A stretch of 27,804 nucleotides of DNA from Oscillospiraceae bacterium (lineage in GTDB: Bacteria > Bacillota > Clostridia > Oscillospirales > Ruminococcaceae). The translations under genes and the position numbers were made by a program. Location: contig JAHHUC010000023.1 in the NCBI GenBank assembly GCA_020024215.1, forward strand, positions 1 through 27,804, written 5' to 3'. Shown here piece by piece: positions 14,452 to 22,968 of the stretch. The first letter of the stretch is position 1. Each line of letters begins with the position of its first letter. The notes below the pieces were generated by a model. The model ran no database searches and was not told where the DNA came from. It saw only the letters and a program-made list of their open reading frames with translations.

Positions 14452-15292
14452 AATCCATAGGAAGGCTTATGATATATTTTCCGTTTTTGTCAAATTCTTC
14501 TTTTATTTTATCAGAGATGAGGTATATCATTCCGAAGGGGTGGCTTTTATCCTTGGGAATATCCCTCACCACAACCTTCTTTTTGTTGTAATGGTTGCCC
14601 ACAGCATTTATGAATCTGTTCTTTTTCTTTTCATCACAGACAATTTCCTTTATAAGCACATGGTCGCTGCGTATCTTGCACACAGCATAGCCATCGCCTA
14701 AAGAGGGGAAGGAGATTGTCTCTCCGTCACCTGCATAGCTGTTATCCAGCTGACAAAAGGCAAGCGCACTCTCATCCCAGCTTAAAAAGCCGTCAGCCTG
14801 ACCTAAATATTTTTCCCTTGCAGCTCTTCTTTTTTCAAGGCTGACAAATGAAGCCTGAGGCTTTTTGCTTTTGATAACATGATAGCTGTCAAAGCTTATA
14901 TAAAATGCGTTTTCATATTGAAGCCTTCTGTAAAAATCAAAAAGCCCCTTCTCTGCCGGAACTAAAGATGCGCAGTCGATGCCCTTGTTTTTAAGATATT
15001 CGTGGGCAAAATTCATGACCTGACTGCAATAGCCCTTTCCCCGCTCATCCTTCAATGTGCCCACAGCAAAAATATAGCTCATTGAATATTCCCTGTCCTT
15101 TACCTTCAATGTGCAAGGAAGCATATATAAAACAGAAATCAGCTTTTCCTTGTCAAACATACCCACAGCCTCACAGGTGTGATAGCGGTTTTTTATGAAA
15201 AGCTCTGTGTAAATTCCCTCGCTGTCAAATACCTCTCTCCAAAGCTTTTTTAATTCGTTGATGTCCTTGTCATTTGTAAGTCTTATTTCCAT
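14450..15292 (-). CDS. GNAT family N-acetyltransferase
   Basis: A 280-residue protein. The N-terminal half (about 1-140) is a GNAT domain: it opens with MEIRLTNDKDINELKKLWREVF and carries the acetyl-CoA pyrophosphate loop ERGKGYCSQVM, preceded by the strand SYIFAVGTL. The C-terminal half is an extension found in long GNAT proteins of Firmicutes and has no motif I can name. The acceptor substrate is unknown. It starts three bases after the DUF2156 gene ends, so the two are translationally coupled. DUF2156 proteins are also of the GNAT fold, so this is a tandem pair of acyl or aminoacyl transferases. Confidence 0.85.
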   Translation of the reverse strand: MEIRLTNDKDINELKKLWREVFDSEGIYTELFIKNRYHTCEAVGMFDKEKLISVLYMLPCTLKVKDREYSMSYIFAVGTLKDERGKGYCSQVMNFAHEYLKNKGIDCASLVPAEKGLFDFYRRLQYENAFYISFDSYHVIKSKKPQASFVSLEKRRAAREKYLGQADGFLSWDESALAFCQLDNSYAGDGETISFPSLGDGYAVCKIRSDHVLIKEIVCDEKKKNRFINAVGNHYNKKKVVVRDIPKDKSHPFGMIYLISDKIKEEFDKNGKYIISLPMD

Positions 15293-15294
15293 AA

Positions 15295-16182
15295 TTATAC
15301 CTCTGCTGCTTCAAATCTTTTATAGAAGAACTCAGGTCTGTATGAAAGCTTTGAAGATCTCAAGCCCTCAAGACCCATATCCTCCTCACGATTGACATAT
15401 TTATATTTTTCGGCTGAAACCCTTGCAAATTCCTTTGCAATCATGGTGTAAACTCCCTCATATTCCAAAAATGCCTTCTCACAGTGTACCACTATTGTAT
15501 CCTCACAGGAGGAGCTGCCAAAGCAAAATGCGGCAATGCTGTCATCTACATATATTATTCCGCCCTCTAAGCCCAGGTCAAAATAATTATAAAGTCCGCT
15601 CATAACCGCCGGCTTTTCCAAAATGAGGCTTTCTGCCTTTGTCTTTATGGCTTCATCATACCACTTTTCAGCCATTTTCTTTGCATCCTCAATATTGCTT
15701 TCATCTATTTTTTCATAGTGCCAATTCGGGTAAAGCTTGAGGAATTTGTTCACATGATTCCTCTTTATGCGGTATTTTCTTCCCTTCATCTCACCTAGCT
15801 CTGATGAGATGTAGATGTAGTCAAAATTGTCCCTCACCTCTTTTATTTTAAAGCGTCCGGGAAAATTTTCGTGGAGTATTCCCACATCAAACTCATCCAC
15901 ATTAACCAGTGTTATTTTTTCTCCTGCCTCCTTCCCCTCATTTAAAATTTCCATTACAGCCTCAGCAAGATTTTCCCTTCCTATGGGACATGAATACACA
16001 TGGCTTTTAGACAGATGCTTGAAAACTATCGTATCACCCAGCCTTGCGATTTTGATGTTCATTACCTCAGACCAGTTATAAAGATTTGCAAATGTATATT
16101 CATTTCCCCTGCGGCTGCACCCTTTAAATATAGGCTCTATCCATTCCCTGTCGCTAAGGGCAACAGATTTATATTCTAACAT
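15295..16182 (-). CDS. DUF2156 (phosphatidylglycerol lysyltransferase C-domain-like) protein
   Basis: A 295-residue soluble protein with the DUF2156/LPG_synthase_C fold: two GNAT-like halves. Marks are the opening DREWIEPIFKGCSRRGNEYTF-type segment with FANLYNW, the central YIYISSELGEMKGRKYRIKR and NHVNKFLKLYPNW, and the end FVYKRF-like KRFEAAEV. Relatives are the catalytic domains of MprF, which moves aminoacyl groups from tRNA to lipids; the stand-alone form lacks the membrane part and its acceptor is not known. Its ATG overlaps the end of tmk by seven bases. Confidence 0.82.
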   Translation of the reverse strand: MLEYKSVALSDREWIEPIFKGCSRRGNEYTFANLYNWSEVMNIKIARLGDTIVFKHLSKSHVYSCPIGRENLAEAVMEILNEGKEAGEKITLVNVDEFDVGILHENFPGRFKIKEVRDNFDYIYISSELGEMKGRKYRIKRNHVNKFLKLYPNWHYEKIDESNIEDAKKMAEKWYDEAIKTKAESLILEKPAVMSGLYNYFDLGLEGGIIYVDDSIAAFCFGSSSCEDTIVVHCEKAFLEYEGVYTMIAKEFARVSAEKYKYVNREEDMGLEGLRSSKLSYRPEFFYKRFEAAEV

Positions 16183-16853
16183 ATATCCTCCAAAATTTTT
16201 GAATTTATAATTTCAAGGAATATCCTTTGGCTTATCTCATCCATAGTAAGCGGATTTTCCCCGTCATCGCATTTAACTATATTCCAACCCAGCACAGAGG
16301 CGCCCTTCAAAGCACCCTTTCTGCACATGGTGAGATAATTTTTATCCTTTTCATGAATATCCTTTTTATCCTTGTTTCCCTCATATCTTTTTTCCAAAAG
16401 CCTTTGAGAGATAAAAGGCTCCATATCCAAATATATAACCATATCAGGACAAGGAAGCCCCATAAGCTTGAATTCATAATCGTAAAGCCATTTTATATAG
16501 CTTTCCTGTTTATCCTCAGGAAGCTTTGGCATCTGATGGCATATATTGGATGTGGCATATCTGTCACACAGCACAACAAAGCTGTCATCATAAAATTTTT
16601 CCCATTTTGTTTTAAAGCTTATATAGCGGTCAACAGCATAAAATGAGGATGCGGCATAGACATTGACCTCATCTAAGGAGCCCACCTCGCCGTTGAGATA
16701 CATTTTTACTGCGGCAGAGGAATTGCTGTCATAATCCGGAAAGCTGACCTTTACAGTATTTATTCCCATTTGTTTCAGCTTTTCTTCCAAAATTGCAGTT
16801 TGAGTAGCCTTTCCGCTTCCGTCAAGACCGTCTATAACTATAAGCTTTCCCAT
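16176..16853 (-). CDS. tmk: Thymidylate kinase
   Basis: A 225-residue kinase making dTDP from dTMP. The P-loop is GLDGSGKATQ, with Ala where Ser or Thr usually follows the Lys. The substrate motif is FYAVDRYISFK, followed by the DRY motif VVLCDRYATSN and a Lys/Arg-rich lid around EKRYEGNKDKKDIHEK. This variant with GSGKATQ is, from memory, common in Clostridia and may define a lineage type. I start at the ATG at 16853, eight bases after AAAAGGG; the GTG at 16862 is too close to that site. It follows thyX by 13 bases, so the enzymes that make and phosphorylate dTMP are co-expressed. Confidence 0.92.
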   Translation of the reverse strand: MGKLIVIDGLDGSGKATQTAILEEKLKQMGINTVKVSFPDYDSNSSAAVKMYLNGEVGSLDEVNVYAASSFYAVDRYISFKTKWEKFYDDSFVVLCDRYATSNICHQMPKLPEDKQESYIKWLYDYEFKLMGLPCPDMVIYLDMEPFISQRLLEKRYEGNKDKKDIHEKDKNYLTMCRKGALKGASVLGWNIVKCDDGENPLTMDEISQRIFLEIINSKILEDIC

Positions 16854-16866
16854 TTCATTCACCCTT

Positions 16867-17628
16867 TTACAAACTTTTAAAGAAATCTCTCATTTCCAAA
16901 GCTCTCTGACATGACATCCTTCCCTCAGAGCATGTCCCCCTTACACAGGAGGGCCCTGCATCCATAAAAAGAAGGGGAGCAACCTTTTTTACCTCTTTGA
17001 GCATCATTATTGCAACATCTCTTATCTCCCACTGTGCCCTCGTGCAGCAGCGAAGGTTGAAGAAATTTAGAAGGCTTCTGGCGTTCATGGTAACTACCAT
17101 CTTTGTTTCGCAGGCATTAGGAAGAACAAACCTTGCATCCTCTATGGCTTTTTTTTCGGCGCTTGAGGATGCCTTTTTAGGCTCCATCCCCTCCTCTAAA
17201 AATTCCTCTTCATGCTTCTGCTTTAAAATTCTGCTAAGCCTTTCATAGCTTTCCCTTGTCTTTTCCATTGCTTCATTGTAAATTTCAAGCGCCTCGGGAA
17301 TTTGTGCTATATTTGGCGGCACCACATATTCCATCTGATTTAAAGGAACATATCTCTGGCTTTGTACGCTGTATGATGCTATTCTGTGTCTGGTCATTTG
17401 GGCCAAAAACGAACGGGATACACCTTCTATTCCAAATGTAAAGGAAACATGCTCTATGGGGCTTTGATGTCCCATGCCCATGAGCATCCTTATAAAGCTT
17501 TTTGTTTTTTCCTCTGTAAGATTATCCATCAAGCCCTCTATGCCCTGCTTTGAATAGCACAGCTTTGCGGCGGAGGCAACTATTTTTTCCGGATTGGGTG
17601 TATATGTTATCAATTTGACTGTCGGCAC
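16867..17628 (-). CDS. thyX: FAD-dependent thymidylate synthase ThyX
   Basis: A 253-residue flavoprotein that methylates dUMP to dTMP using methylene-tetrahydrofolate and NADPH. The diagnostic motif RHRxxSxxxxSxR is present as RHRIASYSVQSQR, preceded by GMGHQSPIEHVSFTFGI. The C-terminal FFNLRCCTRAQWEIRDVA also belongs to the family. GTG at 17628 is the start: GGAGG lies eight bases upstream, while a TTG at 17643 is ahead of that site. It begins the operon thyX-tmk-DUF2156-GNAT. Use of ThyX instead of ThyA is frequent in anaerobes. Confidence 0.95.
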   Translation of the reverse strand: MPTVKLITYTPNPEKIVASAAKLCYSKQGIEGLMDNLTEEKTKSFIRMLMGMGHQSPIEHVSFTFGIEGVSRSFLAQMTRHRIASYSVQSQRYVPLNQMEYVVPPNIAQIPEALEIYNEAMEKTRESYERLSRILKQKHEEEFLEEGMEPKKASSSAEKKAIEDARFVLPNACETKMVVTMNARSLLNFFNLRCCTRAQWEIRDVAIMMLKEVKKVAPLLFMDAGPSCVRGTCSEGRMSCQRALEMRDFFKSL

Positions 17629-17682
17629 TTTACAAACCTCCAATACGCTTTGGTCAACTTTCTTATTTTACATACATAGATT

Positions 17683-17711
17683 ATAATATCATTTTAAAAG
17701 CTTATCGTCAA
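17683..17711 (-). promoter_or_regulatory. Promoter of the thyX operon
   Basis: On the minus strand TTGACG (17706-17711), a 17-base spacer and TATTAT (17683-17688). A TATAAT three bases further downstream could shift the start slightly. The leader to the GTG at 17628 is about 50 bases. Confidence 0.65.
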
Positions 17712-17784
17712 TGTTTTTAAAGTTCTGTAAAACTTAATAAAACATCTCCGGAATGTGATTTTTTATGTCGGCACTTCATTTTGC

Positions 17785-17813
17785 TTGAAAACAGATTTGT
17801 TTTGTGCTATAAT
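17785..17813 (+). promoter_or_regulatory. Promoter of tRNA-Arg
   Basis: TTGAAA (17785-17790), 17-base spacer and a perfect TATAAT (17808-17813). Transcription would start close to 17820, ten bases before the tRNA. Confidence 0.85.
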
Positions 17814-17829
17814 TTTATATGCTCAAGAT

Positions 17830-17904
17830 GCCCTTGTAGCTCAGTGGATAGAGCAGTGGCCTCCGACGCCACGTGCGCTGGTTCGATTCCAGTCAGGGGT
17901 ACCA
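17830..17904 (+). tRNA. tRNA-Arg (anticodon CCG)
   Basis: A complete 75-base cloverleaf with encoded CCA (17902-17904). The acceptor stem pairs GCCCTTG with CAGGGGT (two G-T pairs, including the first), the D arm is GCTC/GAGC, the anticodon arm GTGGC/GCCAC with loop CTCCGAC, and the T arm GCTGG/CCAGT around TTCGATT. The anticodon CCG (17863-17865) reads CGG codons. It stands alone, with its own promoter. Confidence 0.97.
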
Positions 17905-17938
17905 TTTTTCTTAAATAAAGGCGAAAACCACACTGTTT

Positions 17939-18001
17939 ATAAAGTGACCCCACTTATTAAAGAGCAGAGAGATATGCTTACAATAGGTGGGGTTATTTTA
18001 T
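17939..18001. repeat. Imperfect 20-bp inverted repeat downstream of tRNA-Arg
   Basis: Arms at 17939-17958 and 17982-18001 match at 17 of 20 positions as an inverted repeat around a perfect ACCCCAC/GTGGGGT core, with a 23-base centre. It may act as the tRNA terminator (a T-rich stretch follows on the plus strand) or be a small mobile-element remnant, since 3' flanks of tRNA genes are frequent insertion sites. Confidence 0.6.
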
Positions 18002-18061
18002 CCTTAAATGAAAGTGCAGATATCAGAAAAATCTGCATAAAAACAAAACTGTTTTCAAACA

Positions 18062-18114
18062 AAGCCGGCAGGGATTGCTGTCTTAAACTAAGAGACAACA
18101 ATCCCTGCCGGCTT
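18062..18114 (-). terminator. Long hairpin, likely terminator of the pepD operon
   Basis: A perfect 16-bp outer stem (18062-18077 with 18099-18114) and a 5-bp inner stem (18079-18083 with 18093-18097), separated by a single mismatch, with a nine-base loop. On the minus strand the stem is followed by TTTGTTTG. It lies 65 bases past the pepD stop. The stem is unusually long for a terminator. Confidence 0.65.
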
Positions 18115-18178
18115 AATCAAATCTTCAAAAAAATATTGTCTTAACCTTTAAGTTCACCACAGATTTGACACTTTTTGA

Positions 18179-19606
18179 TTAGAGCCTTTTTAAAATTTCC
18201 AAAAGCAGTTCCCAAACATTAAATACAGATGTGATTGAGGCTTTTTCATTGGGGGTATGAACATCATATAGGTCACATCCCATAGAGATTATATCACAGC
18301 CTTCAATTTTTTGGCAAAAATAGCCGCATTCCAATCCGCCGTGTATAGATGTGCAGATAGCTGATTTTTGGCTTATTTTTTTGTATGAATCCATAGCCAG
18401 CTCTCTTAAAGGAGAATTTGGGTTGTAATCCCACTGGGGATAATCGTTGAAATTCTCACTTTCACATCCGCATAAATCGGCTAGGGCTTCAAACTGCTCA
18501 ACAACTGCATATTTCTTTGAAGCAATGCTGCTTCTCACAGAGCTTAAAAATCCTATTGCCTCGGCTTTTTCCTCAGCTGCTCCTATATTTACAGATGTTT
18601 CAACAAGGCCATCCATAACAAAGCTCTTTGAAATAACGCCATTAGGCAGCAATGTCAGGACATCATATAACAGCTTTTTTGACTTTTGAGCATAATAGGC
18701 GGCAAATGATTCTTCCTGTTTTATGGCATAATTTGGTGTGTCCGTATAAGAATATTCATTTTTTAACTCATCAAAGCATTTTTTAAAAAGCTCTTTAAAA
18801 TCTTTTTCACCGCCCTCTTCAAGTCCTACAACAGCCTCGGCTGCCATTGGAATAGAGTTAGCTTTTCCTTCACAACAAAAGGATGACAGATGTACAGCCG
18901 GTGAATCTGCATATTTTAAAAGCCTGCCTAAAAGCTTTATGGAATTTGCTCTGCCCTTGTCTATGTCAACTCCCGAATGTCCGCCCTTTAATCCGAATAT
19001 TCTTACTCTATATGCTGTTAAACCACTTATTTTTTCCTTTCGCCCCATAGGAATTGTAAAATAATTTCTTATTCCGCCGGCACAGCTTGCAAAAAATTCT
19101 CCCTCGTGTTCAGAATCCAAATTTATCAGTTTTTTGGATTTTATAAAGGAACAGTCCAAACAGGAGGCGCCTATAAGCCCTACCTCTTCCTGCACAGTAA
19201 ATATTATTTCAAGCGGAGGATGAGGGATTGTCAGGTCATCCATAAGTGTCATACAGTAAGCCAAGGCTATGCCATTATCAGCACCCAATGATGTATTTTT
19301 GTCAGATTTCATAAAATCTTTATCAAATACTACATTTATACCATCTGCATATATATGCGTACTTTCAGGAGCTTTTACATAAACCATATCCATATGACAT
19401 TGCAAAGCACAAGGAGGAGAATTCTGCTTGCTGCATGTTCCAGGGACTTTTACGAGCAAATTGTAATAATCGTCCTGTCTGGCTTCAAAGCCCCTTTTTC
19501 TTGCATAATCCAAAAGAAAATTGCTTATCCTCTCTTCATCCTGCGAGCTTCTTGGAATCAAAGAGATTGTTTTGAAATTTTCTAAAATCCTGTTATGTAA
19601 ATCCAT
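18179..19606 (-). CDS. pepD: Xaa-His (beta-Ala-His) dipeptidase, M20 family
   Basis: A 475-residue cytosolic zinc dipeptidase. Family marks are the metal-binding CHMDMV, the bridging Asp in SLGADNGIALAY, the catalytic FTVQEEVGLIGA, INLDSEHEGEF, and the terminal IHGGLECGYF. The lid-domain part lies between about 200 and 380. PepD releases amino acids from Xaa-His dipeptides and unusual dipeptides such as carnosine. I start at the ATG at 19606, following GAGGAAAGGG; an upstream frame to 19654 runs into the preceding spacer. It lies 59 bases past the second NicX-like gene and is the last gene of the PucR-linked cluster; whether it is co-transcribed is likely but not proven. Confidence 0.93.
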   Translation of the reverse strand: MDLHNRILENFKTISLIPRSSQDEERISNFLLDYARKRGFEARQDDYYNLLVKVPGTCSKQNSPPCALQCHMDMVYVKAPESTHIYADGINVVFDKDFMKSDKNTSLGADNGIALAYCMTLMDDLTIPHPPLEIIFTVQEEVGLIGASCLDCSFIKSKKLINLDSEHEGEFFASCAGGIRNYFTIPMGRKEKISGLTAYRVRIFGLKGGHSGVDIDKGRANSIKLLGRLLKYADSPAVHLSSFCCEGKANSIPMAAEAVVGLEEGGEKDFKELFKKCFDELKNEYSYTDTPNYAIKQEESFAAYYAQKSKKLLYDVLTLLPNGVISKSFVMDGLVETSVNIGAAEEKAEAIGFLSSVRSSIASKKYAVVEQFEALADLCGCESENFNDYPQWDYNPNSPLRELAMDSYKKISQKSAICTSIHGGLECGYFCQKIEGCDIISMGCDLYDVHTPNEKASITSVFNVWELLLEILKRL

Positions 19607-19665
19607 AAGCCCTTTCCTCAAATCCGAATAAAATATCTTGGTAAGCCCAAGCACTTTTATCTTGG

Positions 19666-20730
19666 TTAATAGCCTGCAACTCCCATTTTTTTAATTATTT
19701 CAACAACCTCAGGATGAACATATCTTCCCTCTATCTCAAATGGAACATTGTCCAATGTAATTGATGGTTTGGAAACGATTCCATCAGTATGGGAGGCTGC
19801 TGTCCAGAAGCTGCCCATAATAGCAGCGCCCTGACTTCCTATGCCAAATTCCATACATCCAAATATCCTTTCATCCTCTACAATTCTTCCTGTTGCTTTT
19901 GTAACAGCAGGATTGAAGCCAAGAGAATAATGAGCCATTCTGTACATATTGGGATCATTGAAGCTGTCAAGCCATGCCTTGAATACTGCCGCATCCCTTC
20001 CGCCTTCTATATTTGTGATAACTCCCTCCTTGAATGTAAGCTTTACATTATCATGGAGCATACCTAATTCGGTAGGCGGGAAAAGTGCCGCATCAAAAAC
20101 AAGTGTTCCCTCTATTGTCTCTTCTATCGGGGACCAGCTTATCTGTCCGCCCATCATAATGGGATAACCCTTCTTGATCGCAAACTGTCCGGAATGTCTT
20201 ACCTTTCTTCCGTGATTGTATGCGTGAAGATTTGTTCCGTTGGGGCAGGTCACCAATATTTCATCTGCACCCTCCATTATCTTTTTTATTGTTTCACCCA
20301 GCTCAACCTGAAGATTATAATCTATCTTTCCTATACAATTTGTGAGCATTGTTACATCCAAGCCTGTAAGATTTATATATCTGCAGCCGTAATCCAATGC
20401 CTTTCTGAAGGATTCACAATGCATAATAGAAGAATATGCCAGTTCTATCCAAATGTCAGCATGAGAAACAGCTGCTCCTATGGGCGCAATAGGCTCTGAA
20501 TACGCAAGCTCGGATGTGGGGTAGTAAATCAATACCGGTTCTGCTCCAACTGTGAAAGCTGCGTTGGCAATAGCCTCTGCAGCTCTTCTGTCAGAGCTTG
20601 AATCGGATGTTATGACAACGCTCTCACCGGGCTTTGCCAGCATTACATCATGCACCAGCTTATATGCTGCCTTAGCTGTCTCAAATGATAAATAATCCTT
20701 GCTCATTTCTATTCCTATTGGATATTCCAT
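19666..20730 (-). CDS. NicX/M29-like metalloenzyme, paralogue 2
   Basis: A 354-residue protein of the family that joins M29 aminopeptidases (AmpS) and 2,5-dihydroxypyridine 5,6-dioxygenase NicX; databases often call it leucyl aminopeptidase. In NicX the iron is held, as I recall, by His265, His318 and Asp320. Here His267 (MAHYSLGFNP) and His314-x-Asp316 (ASHTDGI) sit at nearly the same positions. Other conserved stretches are TGRIVEDERIFG, GIGSQGAA and YPIMMGGQISW. It is co-linear with the gene at 24590-25654 (same length, no gaps). AGGAGG precedes the ATG. It follows the NCS1 permease by 27 bases. An oxygenase is odd for an anaerobe, so a hydrolase or lyase role using the same metal site is as likely. 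Confidence 0.75.
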   Translation of the reverse strand: MEYPIGIEMSKDYLSFETAKAAYKLVHDVMLAKPGESVVITSDSSSDRRAAEAIANAAFTVGAEPVLIYYPTSELAYSEPIAPIGAAVSHADIWIELAYSSIMHCESFRKALDYGCRYINLTGLDVTMLTNCIGKIDYNLQVELGETIKKIMEGADEILVTCPNGTNLHAYNHGRKVRHSGQFAIKKGYPIMMGGQISWSPIEETIEGTLVFDAALFPPTELGMLHDNVKLTFKEGVITNIEGGRDAAVFKAWLDSFNDPNMYRMAHYSLGFNPAVTKATGRIVEDERIFGCMEFGIGSQGAAIMGSFWTAASHTDGIVSKPSITLDNVPFEIEGRYVHPEVVEIIKKMGVAGY

Positions 20731-20757
20731 TTTAAAGCCTCCTAAAAATTTAATAAT

Positions 20758-22086
20758 TTATTTTACAACAATGCCTTCTGTAAATTTATCCGGGCTGTTG
20801 CCAGCCTTGAGCTTCATTCCAAAATAGTAAACTATGCAGGTGACGATAATTGACTGCACAGGAGGAATACCTATTTTGATCACATATGTTGTCAGGTATC
20901 CAACTATCAAGTTGGCAACCAATGCCATTGTAGCGACCATGTTCCAGCCCTGCTTATCCTTCCACACACCTTTTCTCATAAAAAAATCCGTAAAGATGAC
21001 ACCGGCAATTCCGGGATAGATGAGAGCTGCCATTGTGAGCATATCCTGGAAATGATCCATCATGCCTAAAAGTGAAACAACAATTGCTATAATTGTGCTT
21101 ATAAATGTCACCCATGCTCTGCCTCTGTTGGACTCAATATTCAAAATATTCGAGAAGGACAGTCCCATAGAATAGTTATTTACAAGCTGACTGGTCCATG
21201 CTGCAAGCCAAAGGACGAAAAATCCCCAACCGGGAAATCCTAAATTTATCATAATCTGAACAACATCATATGTTCCTTCCCCAACTGCCATCATAGCACC
21301 TATAACAATAAGCGGAACACCGATCAGAATAATTCCCCACGGAATTATTACATTGTCTTTAACCGAAGGCTTTGCATACCTTGTATAATCAGCTGATATG
21401 ACCCATTGGGAAACATTCATTCCCAAAATAAATGTTACAGCGGCAGCAAAAGACATTGTACCTGCTTGTGATGGCACATAATTCCAAATTATATCCCAGC
21501 CATTCCTTTTAAGTGAAAGATAGACCATTCCGACTACAATGAGCATACCGGCAGGAACAGCAACATAGTCTGTCCATTTCATTGAGGAGTAGCCGATGAT
21601 AGACGGAACAGCAAATGTAAGCCCCACAATTACAGTGATAACAGCCCATACAAGTCTGTTTTCTGTATAATCTATTTTCAGCATTGCACAGACTGCATTT
21701 CCTGTAATAGATGTCTGTATGGACCACCATCCAAGACTTATTACCCCCACAACAAGGGCAATAATAAATTTTGCCTGCTTGTCTCCAAATGGCTGACGGG
21801 CGATTATTGTGGAGGCAAGACCTGTTTTGGCGCCTATATATCCACCTATCGCATTTCCTGTCCATGTTAAAAATATGAATGTAAACAGCACTATTGGTAT
21901 TGTTTTTTTAAATCCAAACTGATTTACCAGTGTAGAGCCAACCATAAGTATGGTCACACTGAATTCAAGACCTCCAAAGATCATTGCAGGAGCAAGATAA
22001 TGCTGTCTTTGATCCTCGGGAACCGGCTTCATGGGATCATCGCCCATTTCCTTTTTTGTTTCAACCTTTGTGTTCTCTTTTGCCAT
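20758..22086 (-). CDS. NCS1 family permease (cytosine/purine/allantoin type)
   Basis: A 442-residue membrane protein with about 12 helices. Marks of the NCS1 family are the N-terminal PVPEDQRQHYLAPAMIFGG, the substrate-site helix LGWWSIQTSITG, the region NVSQWVISADYTRYAKP, and the late GIAGVIFTDFFMRKG. Family members import cytosine, purines, uracil, hydantoin, allantoin or thiamin with sodium or protons. The substrate here cannot be named; the neighbours suggest a nitrogen heterocycle. I start at the ATG at 22086, after GGGGGGAGG, and it then lies 11 bases past the nitrilase stop. Confidence 0.88.
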   Translation of the reverse strand: MAKENTKVETKKEMGDDPMKPVPEDQRQHYLAPAMIFGGLEFSVTILMVGSTLVNQFGFKKTIPIVLFTFIFLTWTGNAIGGYIGAKTGLASTIIARQPFGDKQAKFIIALVVGVISLGWWSIQTSITGNAVCAMLKIDYTENRLVWAVITVIVGLTFAVPSIIGYSSMKWTDYVAVPAGMLIVVGMVYLSLKRNGWDIIWNYVPSQAGTMSFAAAVTFILGMNVSQWVISADYTRYAKPSVKDNVIIPWGIILIGVPLIVIGAMMAVGEGTYDVVQIMINLGFPGWGFFVLWLAAWTSQLVNNYSMGLSFSNILNIESNRGRAWVTFISTIIAIVVSLLGMMDHFQDMLTMAALIYPGIAGVIFTDFFMRKGVWKDKQGWNMVATMALVANLIVGYLTTYVIKIGIPPVQSIIVTCIVYYFGMKLKAGNSPDKFTEGIVVK

Positions 22087-22097
22087 GATCCTCCCCC

Positions 22098-22865
22098 CTA
22101 TAAATTCCACTTGTTATACATTTCGGGAAATCTCATTTTCAGCCATGGAACAATCTCCCTTGCCTTTATCACCTCTTCAAAAAATATATCTGCCTCAATA
22201 TAATCACTTTTTTCTGTAAAGCTTTCTGCAACTGCTTCACCCATAGGATCGGATATTAAACTGTGTCCGCAAAGAGGCATATCGCCTGATGCTCTGTCAA
22301 CTGCTGCAACATACATCTGATTTTCGCAGGCCCTTGCCTTAACCATAAGCCTGAGCATTTCATGGTATGGACTAAACCATGCAGTAGGACATAGAACTAA
22401 ATCGCAGCCCTCTAAAGCCATAGCTTTTGTTATTTCTGCAAAGCCCAAATCTGCACAAATGATAATGCCTATACGCCATGACCTATACTCAAAAATTTTG
22501 TAGCAGTCTCCGTGCTTGAAAAAATCCCTCTCATCACCCCAAAGGTGGATCTTTTTGTATTCACAAAGCAGCCTGCCATCTTCATCCCAAAAACATGCAG
22601 CATCGTAAAAGCCATCCTCTTCCTTGACAGATATGCCTGCAAAGACAGCCTGATTATATTTTTGAGCAAGAGCTGACATGATTTTTCTTTCATCTGCAAT
22701 ATTTTCTTTGACAACATCAAAATCATATCCTGTTATGCACAGCTCGGGAAAGCAAAGTATATCACACTTGTTTTTTGAATGTTGCTCCAAGTTCTTTTTG
22801 ATAATAGCTATGTTATCTTTATATTTTCCCTCTGAAAGGCTTACCTGACAAATCCCTATTTTCAT
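22098..22865 (-). CDS. Nitrilase-superfamily carbon-nitrogen hydrolase
   Basis: A 255-residue enzyme with the Glu-Lys-Cys triad: Glu41 in CFPELCITGYD, Lys105 in CEYKKIHLWGDE and Cys137 in GIIICADLGFAEI. Such enzymes hydrolyse amides or N-carbamoyl groups (omega-amidase, N-carbamoylputrescine amidase and beta-ureidopropionase are relatives). It lies between two transporters and two NicX-like genes, so it probably removes ammonia from an intermediate. The ATG at 22865 follows GGAG by six bases; earlier starts (22877, 22934) lack a site. A 103-base gap separates it from the OPT gene, the longest inside the cluster. Confidence 0.88.
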   Translation of the reverse strand: MKIGICQVSLSEGKYKDNIAIIKKNLEQHSKNKCDILCFPELCITGYDFDVVKENIADERKIMSALAQKYNQAVFAGISVKEEDGFYDAACFWDEDGRLLCEYKKIHLWGDERDFFKHGDCYKIFEYRSWRIGIIICADLGFAEITKAMALEGCDLVLCPTAWFSPYHEMLRLMVKARACENQMYVAAVDRASGDMPLCGHSLISDPMGEAVAESFTEKSDYIEADIFFEEVIKAREIVPWLKMRFPEMYNKWNL

Positions 22866-22968
22866 ATGCTTCTCCATTACCTTACAACCAAATTGCGCTG
22901 TTCTTAAAAGCAGGCTTAGGTTTAAACCTGACATTTGATTAAAATAAAGGCTGAACCTCCTTCAAAAT

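Noticed and set aside
21509..21865. 118-codon minus-strand Cys-rich frame inside the NCS1 permease gene
   Set aside because: It is an alternate frame of a clear membrane transporter gene; its Cys content comes from the transporter's codons read out of frame.
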